NCBI RefSeq assembly: GCF_000390185.1
Contig: NZ_AQHR01000091.1
Location: 29,289-93,288, forward strand
Direction: 5' to 3'
Length of the DNA: 64,000 nucleotides
Origin: Lunatimonas lonarensis
Lineage (GTDB): Bacteria > Bacteroidota > Bacteroidia > Cytophagales > Cyclobacteriaceae
In this document: one piece after another, positions 18,489 to 26,785 of the stretch
How positions within the stretch are numbered: position 1 is the stretch's first letter
Layout: each line of letters begins with the position of its first letter
The notes under the pieces: generated by a model
Told to the model about the DNA's origin: nothing
Database searches by the model: none
Seen by the model: only the letters and a program-made list of their open reading frames with translations
Program-made: the position numbers and the translations under genes

Positions 18489-19475
18489 ATGGAAAGCAAA
18501 ACAATAAAGAAAATCGGTGTACTTACGTCGGGAGGCGATGCCCCTGGGATGAACGCTGCCATTCGGGCGGTAGTCCGTGCCGGTTTTTATTATAACCTGG
18601 AGGTGTATGGCATCTACCGAGGGTACGAGGGCATGATAAACGACGATATCCGAAAAATGGACAGTCGTTCTATCGCCCACGTGCTTGAGCGCGGGGGTAC
18701 TTTCCTCAAATCCGCCCGTAGCCAAGAGTTCCGGACACCAGAAGGCAGAAAAAAGGCCTACGATAACCTCCGAAAACACGGGATCGATGCCTTGGTGGTG
18801 ATAGGTGGCGATGGTTCACTCACCGGTGCCCATTTGTTTTACAAGGAGTACGGGATTCCGGCCGTTGGATTGCCCGGCACGATCGACAATGACCTCTTTG
18901 GTACAGATCTTACCATTGGTTTCGACACGGCCTGCAACACAGCGATTGAAGCGATCGATAAAATCAGGGACACGGCTACTTCCCACGATAGGCTGTTTTT
19001 TATCGAAGTGATGGGCAGAGACGCGGGTTTTATTGCGATCAATGCAGGTATAGGTAGTGCGGCCGCGGCCATTTTGATTCCTGAGAAGAAGATGCCGGTA
19101 GAGTCTTTGATCGAGCGATTAAAAAGCCGGGAAAAGGCCAAAAAGGAGAGTAATATCGTCATCGTCGCAGAAGGAGGTAAAAGCGGTGGAGCGGCTGAAA
19201 TCGCCGAAAAGGTACAGAAGATATTGCCCACTTATGACATTAAAGTGACCATATTGGGGCACCTTCAACGTGGGGGAGCTCCATCTGCATTCGACAGAAC
19301 GCTGGCGAGTAAGTTGGGTGTGTCTGCTGTTGAAGGCTTGCTTCAGGGAAAATACGACGTCATGGTCGGTGTCATTAACAATAAGGTAGTATTTACTCCG
19401 ATCAAGCGGGCGATTGTAGATGATAAAAAAGTGGACGAGGAAGAGCTGAGGATCGCAGCTATTTTGTCTACCTAA
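18489..19475 (+). CDS. pfkA: ATP-dependent 6-phosphofructokinase
   Basis: This 328-residue cytosolic kinase phosphorylates fructose 6-phosphate to fructose 1,6-bisphosphate. The nucleotide loop GGDGS (106-110), with glycine rather than aspartate at the discriminating position, indicates ATP rather than pyrophosphate as donor. TIDND (131-135) carries the catalytic base Asp133. MGRDAGF and GHLQRGGAPSAFDR form the sugar-phosphate site. Length and motifs match bacterial PfkA. The gene is coupled to mgsA and ends ahead of a strong stem-loop terminator at 19547. Confidence 0.96.
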   Translation: MESKTIKKIGVLTSGGDAPGMNAAIRAVVRAGFYYNLEVYGIYRGYEGMINDDIRKMDSRSIAHVLERGGTFLKSARSQEFRTPEGRKKAYDNLRKHGIDALVVIGGDGSLTGAHLFYKEYGIPAVGLPGTIDNDLFGTDLTIGFDTACNTAIEAIDKIRDTATSHDRLFFIEVMGRDAGFIAINAGIGSAAAAILIPEKKMPVESLIERLKSREKAKKESNIVIVAEGGKSGGAAEIAEKVQKILPTYDIKVTILGHLQRGGAPSAFDRTLASKLGVSAVEGLLQGKYDVMVGVINNKVVFTPIKRAIVDDKKVDEEELRIAAILST

Positions 19476-19546
19476 ATACACAACGGCTGACTAGCAGGGA
19501 ATGCCGTGAAAGGTAGTTTGCGCTGCAAAAAAGTAGAATAGTTAAA

Positions 19547-19588
19547 GGGGCTGCCCAACCGATTGGTTTGTGGCAGCCCCCTTTTTTT
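19547..19588. terminator. Bidirectional rho-independent terminator between pfkA and fbaA
   Basis: GGGGCTGCC (19547-19555) and GGCAGCCCC (19572-19580) form a perfect nine-base-pair stem. Seven T residues follow on the plus strand, serving pfkA. On the minus strand the stem is followed by TTTAAC, a weaker run serving fbaA. The structure overlaps the fbaA stop codon (19587-19589). Confidence 0.9.
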
Positions 19589-20651
19589 ATTGGTTTCTGT
19601 TCAGGGCGTTCAACATGTCGAACGCCAGTTCCAGGCGCTTAGAGAAGTTCTCTTCCCCTTTTCGTAACCATACCCTCGGATCGTAGTACTTTTTGTTTGG
19701 GTTGTCCGCGCCGTCCGGGTTGCCCAGTTGGGATTGCAGGTATCCCTCTTTTCCTTTGTAGTAGAGCAGGATGCCTTCCCAGAATGCCCATTGCAAATCC
19801 GTGTCTATATTCATTTTGATGGATCCATAGCCGTTAGCCTCCCGGATCTCTTCTACGGAAGAACCTGAACCACCGTGAAAAACAAAGTTCACGGGTTTGC
19901 CGGTAGTGCCGAACTTTTTGTTGATATAGTCCTGTGAGTTTTTCAGGATGATGGGTTTCAACGACACGTTGCCAGGCTTATAGACTCCATGCACGTTGCC
20001 AAAGGCTGCTGCCACCGTAAAGAGGTCACTGACCTTTTTGAGCTCCTCGTAGGCGTAGGCTACTTCCTCCGGCTGGGTATATAATTTGGAGCTGTCCACA
20101 TCGGTATTGTCTACTCCGTCTTCTTCGCCACCAGTCACTCCCAGCTCGATTTCGATCGCCATTTGGAGCTTGGCAAATTCTTTGAAATACTGGACGGAAG
20201 TCTCTATGTTTTCTTCGATGGGCTCCTCTGAAAGGTCCAGCATATGCGAGCTGAACAGGGGCTTTTTAAAGGCTTCATAGAAGGCCTTTCCCTCAGCAAG
20301 CATGCCGTCTATCCAGGGAAGTAATTTTTTGGCGGCGTGGTCGGTATGCAAAACTACGGGTACCCCGTAGGCTTCGGCCATTTTATGCACGTGCATGGCA
20401 CCGGATACGGCACCTGCTATGGAACCCTGTTGTTTATCATTCGGTAGACCTTTTCCGGCAAAGAACTGCGCTCCTCCGTTTGAAAATTGTACCATCACCG
20501 GAGAATTGACCTTCTTGGCTGTTTCAAGCACGGCATTTACCGTATTTGTACTGATACAGTTTACCGCAGGCATCGCAAACTCGCTTTCCTTTGCATACGC
20601 CAATAGGTCTTTTAATTCTTCTCCAAACTTTACTCCAGGTTTGAATTTCAT
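19587..20651 (-). CDS. fbaA: Class II fructose-bisphosphate aldolase
   Basis: This 354-residue zinc enzyme reversibly cleaves fructose 1,6-bisphosphate to two triose phosphates. VVLHTDHAAKKLLPW holds Asp104 and the zinc ligand His105. ELGVTGGEEDGVDN contains the conserved acidic loop, and NFVFHGGSGSS holds further zinc and phosphate ligands. Length and motifs fit the E. coli FbaA (class IIA) branch. It converges with mgsA-pfkA, so three enzymes that make and use the same metabolites cluster here although on opposite strands. A candidate -7 element lies at 20720-20727. Confidence 0.95.
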   Translation of the reverse strand: MKFKPGVKFGEELKDLLAYAKESEFAMPAVNCISTNTVNAVLETAKKVNSPVMVQFSNGGAQFFAGKGLPNDKQQGSIAGAVSGAMHVHKMAEAYGVPVVLHTDHAAKKLLPWIDGMLAEGKAFYEAFKKPLFSSHMLDLSEEPIEENIETSVQYFKEFAKLQMAIEIELGVTGGEEDGVDNTDVDSSKLYTQPEEVAYAYEELKKVSDLFTVAAAFGNVHGVYKPGNVSLKPIILKNSQDYINKKFGTTGKPVNFVFHGGSGSSVEEIREANGYGSIKMNIDTDLQWAFWEGILLYYKGKEGYLQSQLGNPDGADNPNKKYYDPRVWLRKGEENFSKRLELAFDMLNALNRNQ

Positions 20652-20719
20652 AGTTGATTGTTTAAGGTATTCGATAAAAAGAGGCCGGTTTTTAGAATAT
20701 AAATCGGCAAATCTGCCCC

Positions 20720-20727
20720 AAAGATAA
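20720..20727 (-). promoter_or_regulatory. Candidate -7 promoter element for fbaA
   Basis: On the minus strand this reads TATCTTTG, matching TAnnTTTG. It is about 70 bases upstream of the fbaA ATG. No clear -33 element is seen. Confidence 0.4.
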
Positions 20728-20793
20728 CAAATACAGCGTTTAATCGCGGAGCTGCTCCTTATTTATTGTCAAATTGCACATCGATTTTGTTGC

Positions 20794-20801
20794 TATATTT
20801 G
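20794..20801 (+). promoter_or_regulatory. Candidate -7 promoter element immediately before a start codon
   Basis: TATATTTG matches TAnnTTTG and ends only four bases before the ATG at 20806. Initiation at the usual distance would begin at or next to the start codon, giving a leaderless or nearly leaderless mRNA. Confidence 0.45.
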
Positions 20802-20805
20802 AGCT

Positions 20806-21678
20806 ATGGAACGAATTACGATTACCGGTGTCCCCGAACATTTTAACTTGCCTTGGCGTCGATTGGTTGCGTCTCAGCCATTTTTGGATCAAGAATTGGA
20901 ACTTGTATGGGTGGATGAGCCCCGTGGATCGGGGGCGATGAACCAAGCTGTTCGGGAGGAATCCACAGACCTCGCCGTGATTTTGACCGAAAGCTTTGTG
21001 AAGGACCGAATTGCGGGCAACACCGGAAGGATGATCGGGTATCACGTGGTTTCTCCCCTGGCCTGGGGCATACACGTTTCCGCAAAAGCTCCCTTACGGC
21101 CGCTTTCCCAGTTGAAAAACGTGCCTTTTTTGGTAAGTAGAATGGGTTCGGGATCCCATTTGATGGCCTACCTTCTGGCTAAGCGCGAGGGTTGGAGGAT
21201 GGAAGAGCTGGAGTTCGAAGTGGTAGGAGACCTGAGTGGTGCCAGAAGGGAGTTCAAGTCCTCGCTTACGAAGTTGTTTTTATGGGAAAGGTATACCACC
21301 CAGCCCTTGGTAAGCGCGGGGGAATGCCGGAGAATAGGAGAGATTCCCACCCCTTGGCCCTGCTTTGCGATTGTGGCGTCTGAACAGGCACGTATGAACC
21401 ACCCCAAAGTGCTCAGGCAACTAACGGAAACCCTTTATGCCGAAAACCATAGGCTAATGGTTGAGGTAGACGCTTCTATTTCGGATATACAGCAGCTTTA
21501 TGGCATCAACCGCGAGGATGTCAAGGATTGGTTTGCGCAAACAAAATGGGCCGAGGGGCCACAGGTAGCTGCGGACTCATTGGTGGATACCATGCGTACG
21601 CTCTCGGAATTGGGACTTATCAACCAAACGGTTCCCGTAGAGATGTTGGTTGATCAGCGGTTTGTAACGCTTACTTAG
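20806..21678 (+). CDS. Cytosolic periplasmic-binding-protein-fold protein (Ca3427-like)
   Basis: This 290-residue protein has the two-lobe PBP2 fold of substrate-binding proteins but no signal peptide, so it should be cytosolic. Features are the opening ITITGVPEHFNLPW, the lobe segment STDLAVILTESFVKDRIAG, and LVSRMGSGSHLMAYLLAKREG. The pattern agrees with the Ca3427-like family known from fungi and bacteria, whose ligand is unsettled. It is divergent from fbaA with a 154-base gap. It may be a sensor or a salvage enzyme related to thiamine-precursor proteins, but this is not shown by the sequence. Confidence 0.7.
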   Translation: MERITITGVPEHFNLPWRRLVASQPFLDQELELVWVDEPRGSGAMNQAVREESTDLAVILTESFVKDRIAGNTGRMIGYHVVSPLAWGIHVSAKAPLRPLSQLKNVPFLVSRMGSGSHLMAYLLAKREGWRMEELEFEVVGDLSGARREFKSSLTKLFLWERYTTQPLVSAGECRRIGEIPTPWPCFAIVASEQARMNHPKVLRQLTETLYAENHRLMVEVDASISDIQQLYGINREDVKDWFAQTKWAEGPQVAADSLVDTMRTLSELGLINQTVPVEMLVDQRFVTLT

Positions 21679-21857
21679 CCGATCGATCTGATCGAACAGG
21701 TCCCGAAAGGGTACCGGTTGGCCATTGGTGATTCAGTGGCTGGGGCTTGATGTACATTCCACCACTCTTGGTTTTTTTGTGGTTTCTGTCCGATTTTGTG
21801 GCATTTTGGAAGTTTTCTCCGTCCAGTGAGTAAGTTGAGTACTTAACGGATCTACCT

Positions 21858-23171
21858 ATGAGCCAAAGAATCCTACTGCTATCGATGCTTTTTATCCTAA
21901 GTTTACATGGATGCTATGTCCTAGACGATCCCATTCCGGAGGGGTTTTCGGTAGAGGTGCCTCGGCTGAGGTCCGAGGTGGTAGATACGCATTCTGTGAG
22001 GCTAACTTGGCATTCCAGGCTCCCTTGTGCCGGATTCAACTGTCCCGCATGGGTGCAGGCAACGTTTTACGACGTTCTTTATCGAATGCTGGGAGAGGAG
22101 CCCTTTGAGGTGGTTGCCACCCTTGAGCCTGAGATGAAAAGTTGGGTGGTCTCTGGTTTGGAAGATGGAAGGGCTTATGAGTTTTTGGTTAGGGCACGTA
22201 GGGCCGGTCAGGAGACATTTACAAACTCCGTAGTATCCTCTCCTTTTTCCGTAGGTGAGATCAGTACTGTATTTGTTTTGCCGGACGCCTCCCATGTTTT
22301 TACACCGGTGGCCTCACCCACGGGCGATGTATTGGCCTATGTGGCGGATTACCCTATAAATCAGGGGCCCAATCGGCCGGGACAAAACATCTATTTGTAT
22401 GATTTCCAATCAGGCAGCCACGAGCTGGTCGCTGCCAGTAGCTTTGAGCCTTCGTGGTCTGCGTCCGGAGATAGACTGATATACACTACCTCCCGGAATC
22501 TTTTGGCGGTAGGATCTCCTCATTACGTCCCGAAACATATTGAAGTTTACGATAGAGTTTTGGGGACGAGGCACAAGGTTTTGGAAGGAAACTATCGTAG
22601 TTCCTACCCGGTTTTTGGAGATTCTGAGGATTCGGTTTACTTCTTTTCCGATTCCCTGGAGCAGTGGGTAGATGGTATTTGGAGACTGGATCGAACCTCG
22701 GGAGAAAGGCAGTTATTGCTTCCTCGTGTGGAAGGCGATTACGTCGGAAATGTGATGTACAGAACATTGACGTTTTGCCCAATCAGCGGCAGGCTTGCCT
22801 ATAATCGTCCTGTTTTACATGAGCGTTCCCGGCGACCGGTGTACGATGTGGTAGGCTTCGAGACGAGGGATAGTTACCAGAAAGATATCTGGGTAGCGTC
22901 GGATGGACAAGACCTACTCCCAGCGTTTAGCCCATTTAAGGAGGGGTGGCTGGCGTTTATTTCCGACCGGTCAGGCTCCAACGAAGTATGGCTAAAACAG
23001 CTCGACACTGGTTTTACGGCTCAGTTAACGAGTTTTGGTGAACAGTTTTATATTGGATTTTCCGGGGGCAACCCAAGCTGGGGCGACGACGGGAAGGCCA
23101 TCTATGTAGTAGGAAACAATCGAAATGGAGACAATGAAGTAAAGCGTGTCTCTGTTCGAGGTTTTTGGTAG
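21858..23171 (+). CDS. Lipoprotein with fibronectin type III domain and PD40/TolB-like beta-propeller
   Basis: This 437-residue exported lipoprotein has a signal ending SLHGC with Cys19 as acceptor. Residues about 35-125 form a fibronectin type III domain (SVRLTWHSRLPC, ending VSGLEDGRAYEFLVRAR). From about 145 onward there are PD40-type propeller blades: ASPTGDVLAYVADY, PSWSASGDRLIYTT, LLPAFSPFKEGWLAFISDRSG and NPSWGDDGKAIYVVG. Blades of this kind are found in TolB and in surface binding proteins. The gene stands alone between cytosolic metabolism genes and the carbohydrate region, and its ligand is unknown. Confidence 0.8.
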   Translation: MSQRILLLSMLFILSLHGCYVLDDPIPEGFSVEVPRLRSEVVDTHSVRLTWHSRLPCAGFNCPAWVQATFYDVLYRMLGEEPFEVVATLEPEMKSWVVSGLEDGRAYEFLVRARRAGQETFTNSVVSSPFSVGEISTVFVLPDASHVFTPVASPTGDVLAYVADYPINQGPNRPGQNIYLYDFQSGSHELVAASSFEPSWSASGDRLIYTTSRNLLAVGSPHYVPKHIEVYDRVLGTRHKVLEGNYRSSYPVFGDSEDSVYFFSDSLEQWVDGIWRLDRTSGERQLLLPRVEGDYVGNVMYRTLTFCPISGRLAYNRPVLHERSRRPVYDVVGFETRDSYQKDIWVASDGQDLLPAFSPFKEGWLAFISDRSGSNEVWLKQLDTGFTAQLTSFGEQFYIGFSGGNPSWGDDGKAIYVVGNNRNGDNEVKRVSVRGFW

Positions 23172-23549
23172 GGTTTGCACACTTGAAATCGAGCTTGCCT
23201 ACTAAAATGGTACGAGCGGACCGCAGAATATACCTTTTACGATTTTTCAAAAAACATCCATTTTATTTGATGAATTTCCAGTTGTAAACGTTTTCGAAAA
23301 CGTTTTCGATGTAAAAATCAAAATGTAGTTGTCAAACTGATTTTTTGTCTTGTGAATTAGAACTACATTTACTTACCGACCGGGGCAAAACCTATGGAGA
23401 TATTGACTGTTCAGCTAGGCCTGCTTGGAGGGTTTTGCCCGATTGCTGGCCTACATGGTGACTAAAATTTGATCATCCTATTTCAATATGCTTCGACGTG
23501 GAGTTCTCATTAAAATAATCGAATTCAGAGCCGTAAAGTAGATCCTTCC
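23172..23549 (+). other. Regulatory intergenic region upstream of the PSD1 gene
   Basis: These 378 bases hold a perfect 20-base LacI-type palindrome at 23286-23305, followed by an A+T-rich stretch that probably contains the promoter, although I find no exact -7 consensus. There is no supported gene. The layout parallels the region upstream of susC at 33.9 kb. Confidence 0.65.
23286..23305. promoter_or_regulatory. LacI-family operator, perfect palindrome
   Basis: AAACGTTTTCGAAAACGTTT is identical to its own reverse complement. LacI-family regulators typically bind palindromes with a central CG and flanking AAACG/CGTTT. A near-identical site lies at 33951-33972 next to the lacI-type gene of this window, so that regulator is the likely binder. 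The site is about 245 bases upstream of the PSD1 start. Confidence 0.8.
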
Positions 23550-26500
23550 ATGGTTTACCAGCATTCACAAATCATCGCTAGTTTAATTTTTTGTTGGATG
23601 ATGGCTTCCTGTGGCGTAGAAAAACCTGCCGAAATAGTAGAGGCCGAGCTGCATTTACCGGAGCAAATAGATTACAATGCCCATGTAAAGCCCATCCTGT
23701 CAGATCGTTGTTTTTCGTGCCATGGTCCCGATCCCGGCACAAGAGAGGCTGGTCTTCGGCTAGATACTCCAGAAGGGGCTTATGGGTTTTTATCCGGGGC
23801 TACAAAGAAAGTAGCCATATCTCCTGGTAATCTCCATCGAAGTGAGGTCTACGATCGATTGGTTTCCGATGACCCGGACAAAGTAATGCCTCCACCTCAG
23901 TCAAATCTCATCCTTTCTCCGAGGGAAAAGGCAATACTTGTCCGGTGGATTGAGCAAGGAGCTATTTACAACCCCCATTGGGCATACATCAAGCCGGAAA
24001 AGCATGCGTTGCCCATGGTTTCAGACCCAAGCTGGCCGGTTAATGAAATTGATTATTTTGTGATGGGTAAATTGGATCAAAACAAGTTAAAGCCCAGTCC
24101 TTCGGTAGCAAAGGAGAAACTGATCCGAAGGGTCAGCTTGGATTTGACCGGTTTGCCCCCGGATTTGGAACTAATAGATGAATTTTTGAATGATCCATCG
24201 CCCAATGCCTATGAAAGGGTCGTGGATAAATTGTTGTCAACGGTTGCTTATGCAGAGCGGATGGCCCTGGATTGGCTGGATGTGGCTCGGTTTGCCGATT
24301 CCAACGGGTTACATGCAGATGGGTATAGGATGATGTGGCCCTGGAGGGATTGGGTTATTGAAGCGTTTGCGGAAAACATGCCCTACGATCGCTTCATCGA
24401 ATGGCAGGTGGCGGGTGATCTGATGCCCAATCCTTCGAAAAAGCAACTTTTGGCCACCGCGTTTAACCGAAATAACCAAACCAATTCGGAGGCAGGCATA
24501 GACGATGAGGAATACCGCATGGAATACGTGCTAGACCGGTCTGAGACGATCGGGAAGGCTTTTTTGGGCTTGACCCTGGATTGTGCCAGATGCCATGACC
24601 ATAAGTTCGATCCAATTTCCCAAAAGGATTACTTCAGTATGGCAGCTTTCTTTAACCAAATGGATGAGTTGGGCATGACGGGAAATGATGGGAACACCGG
24701 CCCTTTCCTATTGTATCTGGATGATGAGGAAGAAAGGGATTTGGCCCTACTAGAGGCTAAGATCCGTGCCCTGGAAGAAGAGAAGACCAAGGCGCAGCAG
24801 AGGTTCTTGCGGGAGCAGAAGATTGCCGGCATTCCCTCTTCCTGGTTGCCCGAAAAGACATTGAAAATGGGTTTGGTTTCCCATTTTGGATTGGAGGCCC
24901 ACATAGACGGCAAGACTCTCGATCAATCCGGAAGGTTATCCGCTACGATAAAGGGCAGTCCCGAATTGGTTCCTTCGCCTGTAGGAAACGGTATGCGCTT
25001 TAAGGATGAGAGGGATGTATTGGAAATTCCCGCCACGGGACTTTTCGAAATGACGGATGCTTTTTCATTTTCATTTTGGGTAAAACCGGAAAATAGGGAT
25101 CCCTTCAGGTCCCTCGTGGGTAATTCCGGCCACAAAAATAACTACTTCAGAGGCTATGAGATGTTTCTGGACAGCACCAATCGGGTTCAGGTCAGGATCA
25201 ACAATGCCTTGCCGGACAATTGCATTCACTTGATTACCAAGGATCCCATTAGCATGAATGAATGGAGCCACATAGCCCTAACCTATGATGGTTCAGCCGA
25301 TGCTTCAGGAACACAGCTTTACATCAATGGAAAGCCGGCGGGACAGGTGACTTTGGTGAACAATTTATACAAAAGCATTTTACCGGTTGGTGATAGTAGG
25401 GGAAATCCGGTAAGACGGCCCTTAAGATGGGCCAGAAGCTATCGGGAATTCGACGGTGATAATGGGGTTTTTACCGGAGGCTTGGATGAGTTGTATGTGT
25501 ACAACCGACCGCTGACCGGAATTGAGATTGCAGCGTTGCATCAGTATGGCAATCCTACCCAAACCAAAGCAGTTGATTTAGCGGAAATTGCAAAGCACCT
25601 CGAGTATCATACCAATAAGGAAAGTCAGGCAAAGAATGAATCCCTGAAAAAATTAAGGCAGGAGAAACTTGCCATGCTTGAGGACAAAAAAGAGGTGATG
25701 GTAATGAAGGAAAGAAATCATCCCCGAAAAACCTTCCTATTGGATAGGGGAGAATTTGATAAGCCTAGAGAAGAAGTACAGGCCGACGTGCCTTCGTTCC
25801 TGCCCTCTCTTGGAGAAGAATTGCCAAAAAACAGATTGGGGCTGGCCAAATGGCTTACCCATCCAGACAATCCCCTGGTAAGCAGGGTAGCGGTAAACCG
25901 GTATTGGAGTCACTTTTTTGGAAGAGGATTGGTAAAAACAGTGGCCGATTTTGGCAGTCAGGGAGAATTGCCCACGAACCCCCATTTATTGGATTGGTTG
26001 GCGGTGGATTTTGTGGAATCCGGTTGGGATGTGAAGGCGTTGGTCAAGAAAATAGTGACTTCGGCTACCTACAGACAGGAATCCCTGACGACCCCAGAAC
26101 TGGCTGAGTTGGATCCCGACAATGTTTTCTTGGCCAGAGGCCCCAGGCATAGGCTATTGGGTGAATTTGTACGGGACAGTTACCTTTACGCCAGTGGGCT
26201 GTTGGTGGAGGAAGTAGGAGGGCCAAGCGTCAAACCGTATATGCCAGAGGGATTGTGGGAAGAGAAAGGGGAATTCTCCAATTTCTTACGTACCTATCAA
26301 ACCGATACAGGAAAAGATCTCTACCGCAGGAGTATGTATACCTTTATAAGAAGAACCTCTCCCGCACCCGCGATGACCGCTTTTGACGTGCCCGGAAGGG
26401 AGGATTGTGTGGTGCAAAGATTGGAAACCAACACCCCGTTACAGCCTTTGGTGTTGATGAATGATCCGCAAATCATCGAAGCCTCCCGTGCTTTGGCAGA

Positions 26501-26780
26501 AAAGATGCAAAAAGAAGGTGGCAATCAGTTGGAAGATCAATTGACCTACGGCTTTCGAAGAGTAACCGGCAGATTGCCGGCAGCCAGGGAAATGGAGTTA
26601 TTTAAAAGTATGTTCTCCGAGGAACTCAACCGTTTCCGGCAGAACAAAGCAGATCGTGAAGCTTTGCTACAGGTGGGTGAGTCAAAAGTGGATCAGCACC
26701 TGCCTTTGGAAAAAACAGCAGCCCTTACCATGGTAGCCAACTTAATGTTTAATCATTTCGATTTCTACACCAAACAATAA
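23550..26780 (+). CDS. PSD1-type lipoprotein with two CXXCH motifs and a LamG domain
   Basis: This 1076-residue exported lipoprotein has a signal ending WMMASC (Cys21). Domains in order are: a PSCyt1 cytochrome domain with a haem motif CFSCH (Cys54, Cys57, His58); a DUF1549 domain at about 160-360 ending with a second motif CARCH (Cys345, Cys348, His349); a coiled segment; a LamG/concanavalin-like domain at about 440-660; and a DUF1553 domain at about 770-1030 (RLGLAKWLTHPDNPLVSRVA). Such proteins abound in Planctomycetes and some Bacteroidota that degrade sulfated polysaccharides, but their reaction is unproven. It is five bases from a DUF1501 gene, its usual partner. A LacI-type operator upstream suggests carbohydrate control. 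Confidence 0.9.
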   Translation: MVYQHSQIIASLIFCWMMASCGVEKPAEIVEAELHLPEQIDYNAHVKPILSDRCFSCHGPDPGTREAGLRLDTPEGAYGFLSGATKKVAISPGNLHRSEVYDRLVSDDPDKVMPPPQSNLILSPREKAILVRWIEQGAIYNPHWAYIKPEKHALPMVSDPSWPVNEIDYFVMGKLDQNKLKPSPSVAKEKLIRRVSLDLTGLPPDLELIDEFLNDPSPNAYERVVDKLLSTVAYAERMALDWLDVARFADSNGLHADGYRMMWPWRDWVIEAFAENMPYDRFIEWQVAGDLMPNPSKKQLLATAFNRNNQTNSEAGIDDEEYRMEYVLDRSETIGKAFLGLTLDCARCHDHKFDPISQKDYFSMAAFFNQMDELGMTGNDGNTGPFLLYLDDEEERDLALLEAKIRALEEEKTKAQQRFLREQKIAGIPSSWLPEKTLKMGLVSHFGLEAHIDGKTLDQSGRLSATIKGSPELVPSPVGNGMRFKDERDVLEIPATGLFEMTDAFSFSFWVKPENRDPFRSLVGNSGHKNNYFRGYEMFLDSTNRVQVRINNALPDNCIHLITKDPISMNEWSHIALTYDGSADASGTQLYINGKPAGQVTLVNNLYKSILPVGDSRGNPVRRPLRWARSYREFDGDNGVFTGGLDELYVYNRPLTGIEIAALHQYGNPTQTKAVDLAEIAKHLEYHTNKESQAKNESLKKLRQEKLAMLEDKKEVMVMKERNHPRKTFLLDRGEFDKPREEVQADVPSFLPSLGEELPKNRLGLAKWLTHPDNPLVSRVAVNRYWSHFFGRGLVKTVADFGSQGELPTNPHLLDWLAVDFVESGWDVKALVKKIVTSATYRQESLTTPELAELDPDNVFLARGPRHRLLGEFVRDSYLYASGLLVEEVGGPSVKPYMPEGLWEEKGEFSNFLRTYQTDTGKDLYRRSMYTFIRRTSPAPAMTAFDVPGREDCVVQRLETNTPLQPLVLMNDPQIIEASRALAEKMQKEGGNQLEDQLTYGFRRVTGRLPAAREMELFKSMFSEELNRFRQNKADREALLQVGESKVDQHLPLEKTAALTMVANLMFNHFDFYTKQ

Positions 26781-26785
26781 AGGTC

